This document shows positions 21,695-29,623 of a stretch of DNA of 64,000 nucleotides, one piece after another (positions within the stretch are counted from its first letter, which is position 1; every line of letters begins with the position of its first letter). The stretch comes from Vescimonas coprocola (GTDB lineage: Bacteria; Bacillota; Clostridia; Oscillospirales; Oscillospiraceae). The stretch covers positions 248,001-312,000 of the forward strand of contig NZ_AP023418.1 in NCBI RefSeq assembly GCF_018408575.1. Direction: 5' to 3'. The position numbers were made by a program, and so were the translations under genes. The notes under the pieces were generated by a model that was not told the origin of the DNA, did not search any database, and worked only from the letters and a program-made list of their open reading frames with translations.

Positions 21695-22714
21695 ATGGCA
21701 CACGAGAAGAAAGCCGTTGAAACGCCGGTGGAGTATGATCCCCAGTACATTCTGCAGGTCAAGGATCTGAAGAAGCACTTCCCCATCAAGGGCGGTATGA
21801 TCAGCAAGACCGTAGGCCATGTGAAGGCCGTGGACGGCGTCACCTTTAACCTCAAGCGCGGCACTACCATGGGTCTGGTGGGCGAGTCCGGCTGTGGCAA
21901 GACCACCACCGGCCGCACCATCCTGCGTCTGGCCGGCGAAAAGACCGGCGGTCAGGTGCTGTTTAACGGCAAGGATGTGTACGCCCTCTCCGACAAGGAA
22001 ATGCGGGATATGCGCACGAAGATGCAGATCATCTTCCAGGATCCCTTCTCCTCTCTGCAGCCCCGTATGCCCGTGGGCGAGATCATCGGCGAGGCAGTGC
22101 GTGAGCACGGTCTGGTGAGCAAGGAGGAGTTCGATGATTACATCGATCAGGTCATGGATAACTGTGGCCTGCAGCCCTTCCACAAGGACCGCTATCCTCA
22201 CGAGTTTTCCGGCGGCCAGCGGCAGCGTATCTGCATTGCCCGTGCGCTGGCCCTGAACCCGGAGTTCATCGTCTGCGACGAGCCTGTGTCGGCTCTGGAC
22301 GTGTCCATTCAGGCTCAGATCATCAACCTGCTGAAGAATCTACAGGAAAAGTACAACCTGACGTATCTCTTCATCTCCCACGATCTGTCCGTGGTGGAGT
22401 ACATCTCCGACACGGTGGGTGTCATGTATCTGGGCAATCTGGTGGAGTACGGCGCTACGGAGGACATCTTCCGCAACCCGCTGCACCCCTACACCAAGGC
22501 CCTGTTCTCTGCCATCCCGGTGCCGGATCCCACGGTAAAGATGGATCGTATCGTGCTGGAGGGCTCCATTCCCTCCCCGGCGAATCCGCCGGCTGGATGC
22601 AAGTTCCATACCCGCTGCGCCAACTGCATGGAGAAGTGCAAGACCGAGGTGCCTCAGCAGCGTGAGATCGAGCCGGGCCACTATGTGGTCTGCCATCTGT
22701 ACGACGAGGCATGA
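21695..22714 (+). CDS. Peptide ABC transporter ATP-binding protein, OppF/DppF type
   Basis: A 339-residue ATPase with Walker [11 protein letters not shown]-loop [10 protein letters not shown], signature FSGGQRQRI and Walker [13 protein letters not shown]. The C-terminal [18 protein letters not shown] cluster is typical of the F subunit. The D and F subunits form the asymmetric ATPase pair of the importer. Its stop overlaps the start of a small membrane-protein gene by ATGA, tying that gene to the operon. Confidence 0.94.
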   Translation: MAHEKKAVETPVEYDPQYILQVKDLKKHFPIKGGMISKTVGHVKAVDGVTFNLKRGTTMGLVGESGCGKTTTGRTILRLAGEKTGGQVLFNGKDVYALSDKEMRDMRTKMQIIFQDPFSSLQPRMPVGEIIGEAVREHGLVSKEEFDDYIDQVMDNCGLQPFHKDRYPHEFSGGQRQRICIARALALNPEFIVCDEPVSALDVSIQAQIINLLKNLQEKYNLTYLFISHDLSVVEYISDTVGVMYLGNLVEYGATEDIFRNPLHPYTKALFSAIPVPDPTVKMDRIVLEGSIPSPANPPAGCKFHTRCANCMEKCKTEVPQQREIEPGHYVVCHLYDEA

Positions 22715-22980
22715 GCGACCAGCACAAGGAGTGGGAGGACGACGGCCGCACGGTAGCGGATATGTCCGGTTTGGACCGACCGCCCCTGTTCGGTCATAAA
22801 GAGGGGACCTCCCGGAAGAAGCAACAGGAGCCGTCCGACGGCGACTATGTGCCGCCCTTGTCCAGAGGCGACCGATGGGCGTTCCTGCTGGGCACCATGA
22901 AGGCGTCCCTGCTGATCGCACTGGCGTTTCTGGGCGGCCTCGGCCTGTGTATCTGGCTGTTGACGCTGCTTCTGCACTGA
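22711..22980 (+). CDS. Small membrane protein coupled to the peptide importer operon
   Basis: An 89-residue protein of unknown function. About 50 charged, polar residues are followed by one or two hydrophobic segments (LLGTMKASLLIALAFLGG and LCIWLLTLLLH) reaching the C-terminus. The ATG overlaps the F-subunit stop, which supports translation by coupling. No family was recognised. A membrane-inserted accessory role for the importer is only an inference from position. A strong terminator follows it and closes the operon. Confidence 0.7.
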   Translation: MSDQHKEWEDDGRTVADMSGLDRPPLFGHKEGTSRKKQQEPSDGDYVPPLSRGDRWAFLLGTMKASLLIALAFLGGLGLCIWLLTLLLH

Positions 22981-22996
22981 ACCACACCGTCCGAAA

Positions 22997-23028
22997 GGGT
23001 GTGCTGCTTCCGGCAGCGCACCCTTTTT
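22997..23028 (+). terminator. Terminator of the peptide importer operon
   Basis: Stem GGGTGTGCTGC paired with GCAGCGCACCC (one G-U pair), a short loop, then TTTTT. Confidence 0.88.
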
Positions 23029-23042
23029 CCATACCATACGCT

Positions 23043-23069
23043 GTGGCTGCTCTCCGGGAGAGCAGCCAC
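23043..23069 (+). other. Leader hairpin before the aminopeptidase gene
   Basis: A 13-bp stem, TGGCTGCTCTCC with GGGAGAGCAGCCA, without a U run, about 25 bases before the ATG. It may affect mRNA stability. No known element was recognised. Confidence 0.4.
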
Positions 23070-23093
23070 CCATGATGAGAAAGGAAGAATAAG

Positions 23094-24374
23094 ATGATCT
23101 CTGCAATGCTGCAATACATCCAGCGCAGCCCCGACTGCTTCCACGCCGTGGAGGAGCTGCGCCAGCGTCTGCTGCGGGAGGGCTACACGGAGCTGCGGCC
23201 CGGCCGGTGGCAGCTGACGGCAGGAGGGAAGTACTTCACCACCAAGAACGGTTCCTCTCTGATGGCTTTCCGCATCCCACAGGAGGCCCCCGCCGGCTTC
23301 CTGCTGACCGCCAGCCATTCCGACTCTCCCTGCTTCCGTCTGCGGGATCATGCGGAGCTGACAGGGGAATATATCCGCCTGTCCGCCGAGCGCTATGGCG
23401 GCATGATCAATGACAGTTGGCTGGATCGGCCCCTCAGTGTGGCGGGTCGGGTACTGGTCCGCCGGGAGGGCGGACTGGAGGCCCGTCTGGTGGATCTGAA
23501 GCGGGATGTGGCCCTGATCCCCCGTGTGGCCATCCACCTGAACCGGGAGACCAACAATGGAGTCAAGTACGACCCGGCCCGTGATCTGGTGGCCCTGTAC
23601 GCTGCCGGAACCGGCAGCGGCAGCTTCTATCGGGAGGTGGCCAGAACGGCGGACTGCGCCCCGGAGGACGTGGTAGCCGGGGATCTGGTGCTGTACAACA
23701 ACCAGCCGGGGACCGTCTGGGGGCCGGAGGGCGAGTTCGTGTCGGCCCCCCGGCTGGACGATCTGGCCTGTGTGTTTGCCTGCACCGAGGGCTTTCTGAC
23801 GGCGCAGGAGCGGGACATGGTGCCGGTGCTGTGCGTGTTTGACAACGAGGAGATCGGCTCCGAGACCAAGCAGGGGGCGGCCTCCGTATTCCTGCCGGAG
23901 ACGCTGGCGGCCATCTCGGAGGCGCTGGGCCTCTCCGCCGCCGACCACCGGGCGCTGCTGGCGGACAGCATGATGCTCTCCTGCGACAATGGCCATGCCC
24001 GCCATCCCAACCACCCGGAGCTGGCGGACACCAACGAGGCCCCGGTGCCCAACGGAGGCGTGGTGGTGAAGCACTCCCCCCGCTACGCCACGGACGGCGT
24101 GTCCGCCGCCGTGTTTACGGAGCTCTGCCGCCGGACAGAGGTGCCGGTGCAGCACTACGCCAACCGCCCCGATCAGATGGGCGGGGCCACGCTGGGGAAC
24201 ATCGCCGACACCAAGCTGCCCATCCCCACGGTGGACATCGGCATGGCCCAGCTGGCCATGCACTCCTGCTTCGAGACCATGGGCAGCCGGGACGTGGAGA
24301 CCTTTGTCCGGGCCGTGCGGGCCTGCTATGAGAGCAGCCTGCGCTTCACGCCGGAGGGCGTGGCGCTGCGGTAA
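23094..24374 (+). CDS. apeB: M18 family aminopeptidase
   Basis: A 426-residue metalloenzyme that removes N-terminal residues, often acidic ones, from peptides in the cytosol. The metal-binding residues of the family can be read: H75 and D77 in TASHSDSP, the catalytic/metal pair in FDNEEIGS (near residue 245), the D in ADSMMLSCDNGHARHPN, and the C-terminal His in DIGMAQLAMHSC. Length and order match bacterial M18 (ApeB-type) proteins. AAAGGAAG precedes the start. Its position behind a peptide importer is suggestive, but a terminator separates them. Confidence 0.94.
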   Translation: MISAMLQYIQRSPDCFHAVEELRQRLLREGYTELRPGRWQLTAGGKYFTTKNGSSLMAFRIPQEAPAGFLLTASHSDSPCFRLRDHAELTGEYIRLSAERYGGMINDSWLDRPLSVAGRVLVRREGGLEARLVDLKRDVALIPRVAIHLNRETNNGVKYDPARDLVALYAAGTGSGSFYREVARTADCAPEDVVAGDLVLYNNQPGTVWGPEGEFVSAPRLDDLACVFACTEGFLTAQERDMVPVLCVFDNEEIGSETKQGAASVFLPETLAAISEALGLSAADHRALLADSMMLSCDNGHARHPNHPELADTNEAPVPNGGVVVKHSPRYATDGVSAAVFTELCRRTEVPVQHYANRPDQMGGATLGNIADTKLPIPTVDIGMAQLAMHSCFETMGSRDVETFVRAVRACYESSLRFTPEGVALR

Positions 24375-24419
24375 CGGGGCAGGGAAGCCCACACACCCCA
24401 TGAGAAAACCATAAAACCC

Positions 24420-24456
24420 ACAGGGCGGCGTAGAAAAACTCTGCGCCGCCCTGTCG
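24420..24456 (+). terminator. Terminator after the aminopeptidase gene
   Basis: Stem CAGGGCGGCG with CGCCGCCCTG around an A-rich loop, followed by TCGTTT. Confidence 0.75.
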
Positions 24457-24534
24457 TTTATGGGAAATTTTGCAGGTTTTCATGGTAAAACATTCCTGTT
24501 ATATGGATATTGCTACCGAGCAGTAGATGGGAAA

Positions 24535-24590
24535 GCATTCGTTTGCACATCGTCAGGTCTTAGAAGATGTGTATGCGGGTGCTGTTTTTT
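24535..24590 (+). promoter_or_regulatory. Attenuator-like terminator in the pnuC leader
   Basis: A long hairpin (GCATTCGTTTGCACATC with GATGTGTATGCGGGTGC, 16 of 17 positions pairing counting G-U) is followed by seven T. It ends at the GGAGG ribosome site of the next gene. A terminator sitting just before a start codon is the layout of a riboswitch or attenuator. The short upstream part (24470-24534) matches no ligand class I know. Confidence 0.6.
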
Positions 24591-24604
24591 TGGAGGCCGA
24601 CCTT

Positions 24605-25003
24605 ATGTGGAGAAAGCTGCTGCAATATTTTTCCAGAGCCGAGAGGCTCCTGTGGGGCCTGTCGGTGGTGTTCATCGTCGGATCCTTCTGCGTCTTTGAC
24701 CGGGAGAATTATCTGACGCTGGCCGCCTCGCTGATAGGCGTCACGTCGCTTATCTTCAACGCCAAGGGAAACCCCATCGGACAGGTGCTGATGGTGCTCT
24801 TTAGCCTGCTGTACGGATTCATCTCCTATACATTTGCCTACTACGGCGAGATGATCACCTATCTGGGCATGACCATGCCGATGGCGGTGCAGCCAACAAA
24901 AACCGGCAGACGCCATGCGTCTGCCGGTTTTTTCCTAAAGCTATATCCTGAAAAAGCTGCCCATCAGGGCGTGACGGCGCAGGTGTGTCCCAGCGCCTCA
25001 TAG
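24605..25003 (+). pseudogene. pnuC: Truncated PnuC-family vitamin/nicotinamide-riboside transporter
   Basis: The first 95 or so residues are convincing PnuC: MWRKLLQYFSRAERLLWG, LTLAASLIGVTSLIFNAKG and YGFISYTFAYYGEMITYLG, about three membrane segments. Similarity stops near 24890, right after GMTMPMA. Intact PnuC has about 200-230 residues and seven membrane segments. The frame then runs through the next terminator hairpin and ends at 25003 inside the 3' end of the opposite-strand lipoprotein gene, so the tail is meaningless. The leader and GGAGG site remain intact. A 3' deletion that fused the gene to the terminator is the simplest explanation. Confidence 0.8.
24898..24935. terminator. Bidirectional terminator at the pnuC/lipoprotein junction
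   Basis: Arms AAAAACCGGCAGACGC and GCGTCTGCCGGTTTTTT form a hairpin with A runs on one side and T runs on the other. It can serve the minus-strand lipoprotein gene and the truncated plus-strand gene. Confidence 0.88.
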
Positions 25004-25971
25004 CTGTCGCCGCAGACCTGCCACGAGCCGTCCGTCTGCCGCCGGAGGGTCAGGGTATGATCCACGGAGGTCCGTGTGGCGGCGATGACGCCCTGCCGCA
25101 GGTGATCCACCCGTAGGATCTCCCGAAAGGTCACCTGCACCGTCTCGCCGCTCTGCTGCATGGGGGCAAAGTAGGCGGGGCGGCACTGTACATCGTAAAT
25201 GACGGCGTACTCGTCCACGGCGGCCTCCGCCAGAGCCTGTGCATCCTCCCGCAGGGGAGCGGTGCAGCACGCCGGGGCGGCGGGGGTTCGCCCGGCCATG
25301 ACGGCGGCCCGCAGGTCCAGATAATTCTGGATGCCGGCGAGGATGTCCTCCGACGGGAGGGAGGCGGTGCCGCAGCCGCTGAGATAGCCGCACAGATCGG
25401 ACTCCTCGCAGTCGTCGCCCACCACCTGCCAGCCTTGGGCGGTACGGTTCAGGGTCAGATGGTGCAGAGAGCCGTAGCCGAAGGTATCGCCGGTGGTCTG
25501 GGTGAGGTCGCTGGAATAATTGGCCTCCACCCGGAGAGAGGCCCACACCTCCACCGCATCCTCACTGCGGTAAATAGGGTTCATGGGATACACCTGTACC
25601 CGCTGCTCCCCCCAGATATAGCTGGACCACAGGAAGCCACGGGTCAGTGCCTCCTGACGCAGGGTGTCCGTGGTATAGGGCTCCTCCGGCAGAGGATCAT
25701 CGGGTCGGGCCAGAGCGGTGCAAAGCATGGTGGTATAGGAGAGGATGGCCTGCTGCTGTTCCTCCGTCAGGGTCTCCGCCTCCCCGGCCAGCTCACAGGT
25801 AATGACCGGCTGGAAGGGCGCACGGCGCAGGGCCTCGTCCTCCGCCGTGGGGGCCTGAGGTGTGGAGGGGCCAGAGGGAGCGGCAGGGGATGTACCGCAG
25901 CCGCTGAGAGCCGTTATCAGCAGCAGTAGGACGCACAGAAGAAGCGACAGGCGGCGGAACAAACGGTTCAT
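24964..25971 (-). CDS. Lipoprotein of unknown function
   Basis: A 335-residue secreted lipoprotein. A signal peptide with an uninterrupted leucine-rich core ends in the lipobox LSGC, followed by a Pro/Ser/Ala linker (SPAAPSGPSTPQAPTAED). Two similar halves of about 130 residues follow: each has a helix-rich part and ends with a strand phrase about reading out a tested value (LTLNRTAQGWQVVGDDCEE and LTLRRQTDGSWQVCGDSYE). This looks like an NTF2-like/DUF4829-type repeat, but I cannot name a family with confidence. The start at 25971 has AGGAGG upstream. Confidence 0.75.
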   Translation of the reverse strand: MNRLFRRLSLLLCVLLLLITALSGCGTSPAAPSGPSTPQAPTAEDEALRRAPFQPVITCELAGEAETLTEEQQQAILSYTTMLCTALARPDDPLPEEPYTTDTLRQEALTRGFLWSSYIWGEQRVQVYPMNPIYRSEDAVEVWASLRVEANYSSDLTQTTGDTFGYGSLHHLTLNRTAQGWQVVGDDCEESDLCGYLSGCGTASLPSEDILAGIQNYLDLRAAVMAGRTPAAPACCTAPLREDAQALAEAAVDEYAVIYDVQCRPAYFAPMQQSGETVQVTFREILRVDHLRQGVIAATRTSVDHTLTLRRQTDGSWQVCGDSYEALGHTCAVTP

Positions 25972-26016
25972 GGGATACCTCCTTTTTTACACCAGATGAC
26001 GACAAATTATGATTAT

Positions 26017-26045
26017 AATGTATAATATAGAGCGCAATATGTCAA
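26017..26045 (-). promoter_or_regulatory. Promoter of the lipoprotein gene
   Basis: On minus, TTGACA (26040-26045), a 17-base spacer and TACATT (26017-26022). The stretch is clearly AT-rich compared with the surroundings. Confidence 0.7.
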
Positions 26046-26065
26046 GAAAAAACAGAGAGTTTCAC

Positions 26066-26093
26066 AAAAAGTGGGCGCTGCATAGCAGCGCCC
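26066..26093 (-). terminator. Terminator after rlmA
   Basis: On minus, GGGCGCTGC-TAT-GCAGCGCCC followed by ACTTTTTG. Confidence 0.82.
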
Positions 26094-26118
26094 ATCGGCA
26101 GAGAAAGCTTTGGCAGCC

Positions 26119-26943
26119 TCACGCCTCCCGGCGAAAGACATGGATATCGAAGCTGATGGTGACCGCCAGCTCCTCCAGCGCCGCCAGACGCTGACAGCCG
26201 GACTTGGGAGTTTTCCAGTAGTAGGGGGTCATCTGGAACAGGGCGTGGAGGTCCTCCTGCCCCAGCACCCGGATGCGGTCCTCCACATGGCGGATCTCGG
26301 CGTAGGCGAAGCCTTCGTAGGGAGTCTCCTTCACCTCGTTGGGATAGGGGTGGTCATAGAGCACCTGCTTCAGCTCCCACAGGTGCTTTTCCGACGGCAC
26401 CACATAGAGAAACGTGCCGCCGGGCCGGAGCGCCCGCCGAAATTCCTCCAGCGCCAGCGGAGAGAAGCAGTTGAGCAGCAGATCGATGGATCGGTCCGCC
26501 ACCGGCAGGTGATAGGAGGAGGCTACGGCGAACTCCACATCCTTTTCCCGCTTGGCGGCCCGGCGGAGGATGGCCTTGGAGATGTCCGTCCCCGCCATGC
26601 ACGGCATCCTTCCGGCATCCCGCAGCGCCCGGTAGACGGCGCTGGCGTAGTATCCCTCGCCACAGCCGGTGTCCAGCACCGCCGGATGCTCCGGGGCATA
26701 GTCCAGCGCCAGACGGCACAGGGCATCCCGCAGGGCGGCGTAGTAGTCCTTGCTGAGAAAGGCACTGCGGGCGGCGGCCATGCCCTTGTCGTCACCGGGC
26801 ATTTTGGAATGCTTGCGGTTGGCGGGCAGCAGATGGGTGTAGCCCTCACGGGCCACGTCATAGCTGTGGCCCGCCGGACAGCGGTAGCGCCCCGGCTCCC
26901 GCTCCAACGCCGCCCCGCAGATGGGGCAGACGAACAGGCTCAT
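26119..26943 (-). CDS. rlmA: 23S rRNA (guanine-N1)-methyltransferase, RlmA family
   Basis: A 274-residue protein. An N-terminal zinc-binding module, CPICGAALEREPGRYRCPAGHSYD (split CxxC and CxxxH), is followed by the family phrase GYTHLLPANRKHSKMPGDDKGM. A class I SAM-dependent methyltransferase fold follows, with motif I VLDTGCGEGYY. RlmA modifies G745 or G748 in 23S helix 35; the Gram-positive type affects macrolide and tylosin sensitivity. The ATG at 26943 overlaps the MATE gene stop, giving a cysteine desulfurase-MATE-RlmA operon. Confidence 0.93.
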   Translation of the reverse strand: MSLFVCPICGAALEREPGRYRCPAGHSYDVAREGYTHLLPANRKHSKMPGDDKGMAAARSAFLSKDYYAALRDALCRLALDYAPEHPAVLDTGCGEGYYASAVYRALRDAGRMPCMAGTDISKAILRRAAKREKDVEFAVASSYHLPVADRSIDLLLNCFSPLALEEFRRALRPGGTFLYVVPSEKHLWELKQVLYDHPYPNEVKETPYEGFAYAEIRHVEDRIRVLGQEDLHALFQMTPYYWKTPKSGCQRLAALEELAVTISFDIHVFRREA

Positions 26944-28334
26944 TGCCCACGCTCCTTTCGGACGGTGACGTCGTGGATCCACTGTCCCGTGCGGATACGC
27001 AGGGCGCACAGCGGCACCTTCAGCAGGCTCTCCGACTGGATGGCGGCGGCGATCCACCAGTAGTCCGCCTTCAGCACCAGCGCCAGCAGCGCCGTCAGGG
27101 GCAGGGCCATGCACCACTGGGGCCCCACGTCCAGCAGGGTGGACCAGAACACGTCGCCGCCCGCCCGCAGCACGCCGGTGACGGCGGAGATGGAGTAGGC
27201 GTGGAGGGGGATGGACAGAAAGCCCGTCACCGCCAGCGCCGTGGCGATGGCGGCGGATTCTCCATAGAGCTTGAACAGCGGGAACACCACCGGCACGAAC
27301 AGCGTCGGCACCAGCAGCAGAGACAGGGCCGTCAGCCCCGCACCCACCAGCGCCGTGAACACCAACAGTGTCCGGCTCAGGTCCATGACCTCCTGATGGC
27401 TGCGGCCCTCACCGATGGATTTGCCGATTATCACGGCGGTGGCGGCACCCAGACCGAAGCACACCACCAGGAACAGGCGGTTGAGGTTGCCCATCACGGC
27501 GTTGGCTGCCAGCATCTCTACGGAGTTGTCGGTGTAGCCCAAGATCACCGTCAGCATACTGTTGCCGAGGCCCCATGCCGTCTCATTGAGGACCACAGGG
27601 GAGGAGTACTTCACGAACCGCCGGAGCATCTCCCAGCCGGGGCGGAAGAAGGCCCGCCACTGGATGGGCAGGAGCCTGCTGCGGACGGCACAGAAGCTGC
27701 ACACGGCGAACTCTGTGATGCGGGCCAACAGGGTGGCCACGGCGGCACCCTGAATGCCCAGCGCAGGCAGGCCGCACTTGCCGAAGATCAGCAGGTAGTT
27801 CAGCCCCGTGTTCAGCACCGTGGACATGGCAAACAGCTTCATGCCGAAGCCGGCGTCCTCGGCGCTGCGCCGGGCGCTGACATACAGGGACGAGAGCATA
27901 TTGAACACATAGGAGATGCCGATGAGCTTCAGATACGGCGCACCCAGCACCGACAACTCATGGTTATTGGACAGCAGATCCATGATCTCCACCGGCCACA
28001 GGTACAGCACCGCCGCCAGCACCACCGTCAGGCCGGTACCCAGCATGGCCGCCACGCCGATGGCACGGCTGATGTGCTCCATATCCCGCTTGCCCCAGTA
28101 CTGGCTCACCAAAATGCTCAGGCCGCTCTGCACGCCGAACACGATGGAGATCAGCAGGAACACCGGCACGTTGGCGGTGGTGACGGCGGCCATCTGGGTG
28201 TTGCCCAGCCAGCTGACCATCAGCGTGTCCATCAGGCCCAGTGTAAAGGTGATAAGGTTTTGCAGGGCGATGGGGCCGGTCAGACCCCACAGATACCGGT
28301 AAAAGCCCGGTTCACGTTTCAGACATTGCAGCAT
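26940..28334 (-). CDS. MATE family efflux transporter
   Basis: A 464-residue, twelve-segment membrane protein with two similar halves, as in MATE cation/drug antiporters (for example GLMDTLMVSWLGNTQMAAV and ISIVFGVQSGLSILVSQYWG). It probably exports cationic compounds with sodium or proton exchange; the substrate is unknown. ATG at 28334 has GAGG six bases upstream. An in-frame GTG at 28346, overlapping the previous stop, is an alternative. It shares a transcript with the 23S methyltransferase, a plausible drug-resistance pairing. Confidence 0.92.
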   Translation of the reverse strand: MLQCLKREPGFYRYLWGLTGPIALQNLITFTLGLMDTLMVSWLGNTQMAAVTTANVPVFLLISIVFGVQSGLSILVSQYWGKRDMEHISRAIGVAAMLGTGLTVVLAAVLYLWPVEIMDLLSNNHELSVLGAPYLKLIGISYVFNMLSSLYVSARRSAEDAGFGMKLFAMSTVLNTGLNYLLIFGKCGLPALGIQGAAVATLLARITEFAVCSFCAVRSRLLPIQWRAFFRPGWEMLRRFVKYSSPVVLNETAWGLGNSMLTVILGYTDNSVEMLAANAVMGNLNRLFLVVCFGLGAATAVIIGKSIGEGRSHQEVMDLSRTLLVFTALVGAGLTALSLLLVPTLFVPVVFPLFKLYGESAAIATALAVTGFLSIPLHAYSISAVTGVLRAGGDVFWSTLLDVGPQWCMALPLTALLALVLKADYWWIAAAIQSESLLKVPLCALRIRTGQWIHDVTVRKERGQ

Positions 28335-28342
28335 GGTTAACC

Positions 28343-29476
28343 TCACAGCATGGAAAATCTCGTATTTTTGTGGCGCAGCAGCGCCTCGTACAGGGCGTCG
28401 ATGTCGCCCTCCGTGGTTTCCGGCCCGAAGCTGAGCCGCAGCACCCCGGCGGCGGTCCTTTTATCCAGCCCCAGAGCGGCATAGCCCCGGCTGGCCTTGC
28501 CCCGGTGACAGGCGGAGCCTGCGGACAGGCAGATGCCCTGACTGCCCAGATCGTTGATGACGTTGGCACTGGGATAGCCCACCAGAGATACCGCCAGAAT
28601 GTGGGGGGCCTCGCCGCCGCCCACCGGCACCACGCCGGGGATGCTCAGCAGCCGCTCCCGGCAGTAGGCCTTGATGCGGGCCATGTGGGCAAGCTTTTCC
28701 TCCAGCCCCTCCTGCCGCAGCGCCACGGCCTTGGCAAAGCCCGCTATCTGAGCGGTGGCCTCCGTGCCGGAGCGCAGCCCCTCCTCCTGCCCGCCGCCGG
28801 CCAGCAGGGGCCGCAGGTTCCGCAGGTCCGGACGGACGTACAGAGCGCCGATGCCCTTGGGGCCGCCGATCTTGTGGGCGGACAGGCTCATCAGATCCAC
28901 GCCCCACCCCGCCGGAGCGCAGGGAACCTTCAGAAAGCCCTGCACGGCGTCGCAGTGGAGGAGCGCACGGCTCCCCCGCTCCTTCAGCAGCCGGGCGATA
29001 TCCGCCACAGGGAAGAGACACCCCGTCTCGTTGTTCACCAGCATCACGGACACCAGTACCGTGTCCTCCCGCAGGGCCTCCGCCACCTGCCCGGCGGAGA
29101 TATGCCCCGTGCGGTCGGGCTTGAGGTAGGTGACCTCATACCCCTCCTGTTCCAGCTGGCGGCAGGGCTCCAGCACGGCGCTGTGCTCCACAGCAGTGGT
29201 GATGATGTGCCGCCCCGTGTGGCGGCCCTGCCATGCGGCGGCCCGGATGGCCCAGTTGTCCGACTCCGTGCCGCAGGAGGTGAAGTGCAGGGCCGATGGC
29301 TGGCACCCCAGCGCCCCGGCGATGGTGCGGCGTGCCTCCTCCACCAGCTCCTTGGCCTCCCGGCCCAGAGGATACTGGGCGGAGGGATTGCCGAACTGAT
29401 GGCGCAGCACATCGTACATGGTATCCGCCACAGCCTCCGGCAGGGGCGTGGTGGCGGCGTGGTCCAGATAGATCAT
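28343..29476 (-). CDS. Cysteine desulfurase family protein (NifS/IscS-like)
   Basis: A 377-residue PLP enzyme that takes sulfur from cysteine for Fe-S clusters or tRNA thiolation. It begins IYLDHAATTPLPEAV. It has the PLP lysine in SLSAHKIGGPKGIGALYV and the sulfur-accepting loop Cys in SAGSACHRGKASRGY. No scaffold (iscU) or thiI gene is nearby. The gene that follows on the opposite strand, mtaB, is an Fe-S enzyme that thiolates tRNA, which fits but does not prove a shared role. Confidence 0.93.
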   Translation of the reverse strand: MIYLDHAATTPLPEAVADTMYDVLRHQFGNPSAQYPLGREAKELVEEARRTIAGALGCQPSALHFTSCGTESDNWAIRAAAWQGRHTGRHIITTAVEHSAVLEPCRQLEQEGYEVTYLKPDRTGHISAGQVAEALREDTVLVSVMLVNNETGCLFPVADIARLLKERGSRALLHCDAVQGFLKVPCAPAGWGVDLMSLSAHKIGGPKGIGALYVRPDLRNLRPLLAGGGQEEGLRSGTEATAQIAGFAKAVALRQEGLEEKLAHMARIKAYCRERLLSIPGVVPVGGGEAPHILAVSLVGYPSANVINDLGSQGICLSAGSACHRGKASRGYAALGLDKRTAAGVLRLSFGPETTEGDIDALYEALLRHKNTRFSML

Positions 29477-29540
29477 AGCGCAGACCTCCCGTTTTTTCAG
29501 AAAAACCGGCGCCGGACAGGGGGGAGGGGCAAAGACCCTC

Positions 29541-29569
29541 TTGCCACCGGCGGCCGGATACCGTATAAT
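29541..29569 (+). promoter_or_regulatory. Promoter of mtaB
   Basis: TTGCCA (29541-29546), a 17-base spacer and a perfect TATAAT (29564-29569). Confidence 0.82.
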
Positions 29570-29623
29570 GTAGACAAATTCTTATTATATCGGAGAAAAC
29601 CGCAAAGTGCAAGGAGAATCCCC

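Noticed and set aside
28370-29623. In-frame N-terminal extension of mtaB by about 418 residues
   Set aside because: It is antisense to the cysteine desulfurase gene. The true start at 29624 has a promoter and ribosome site, and the protein then has normal MtaB length.
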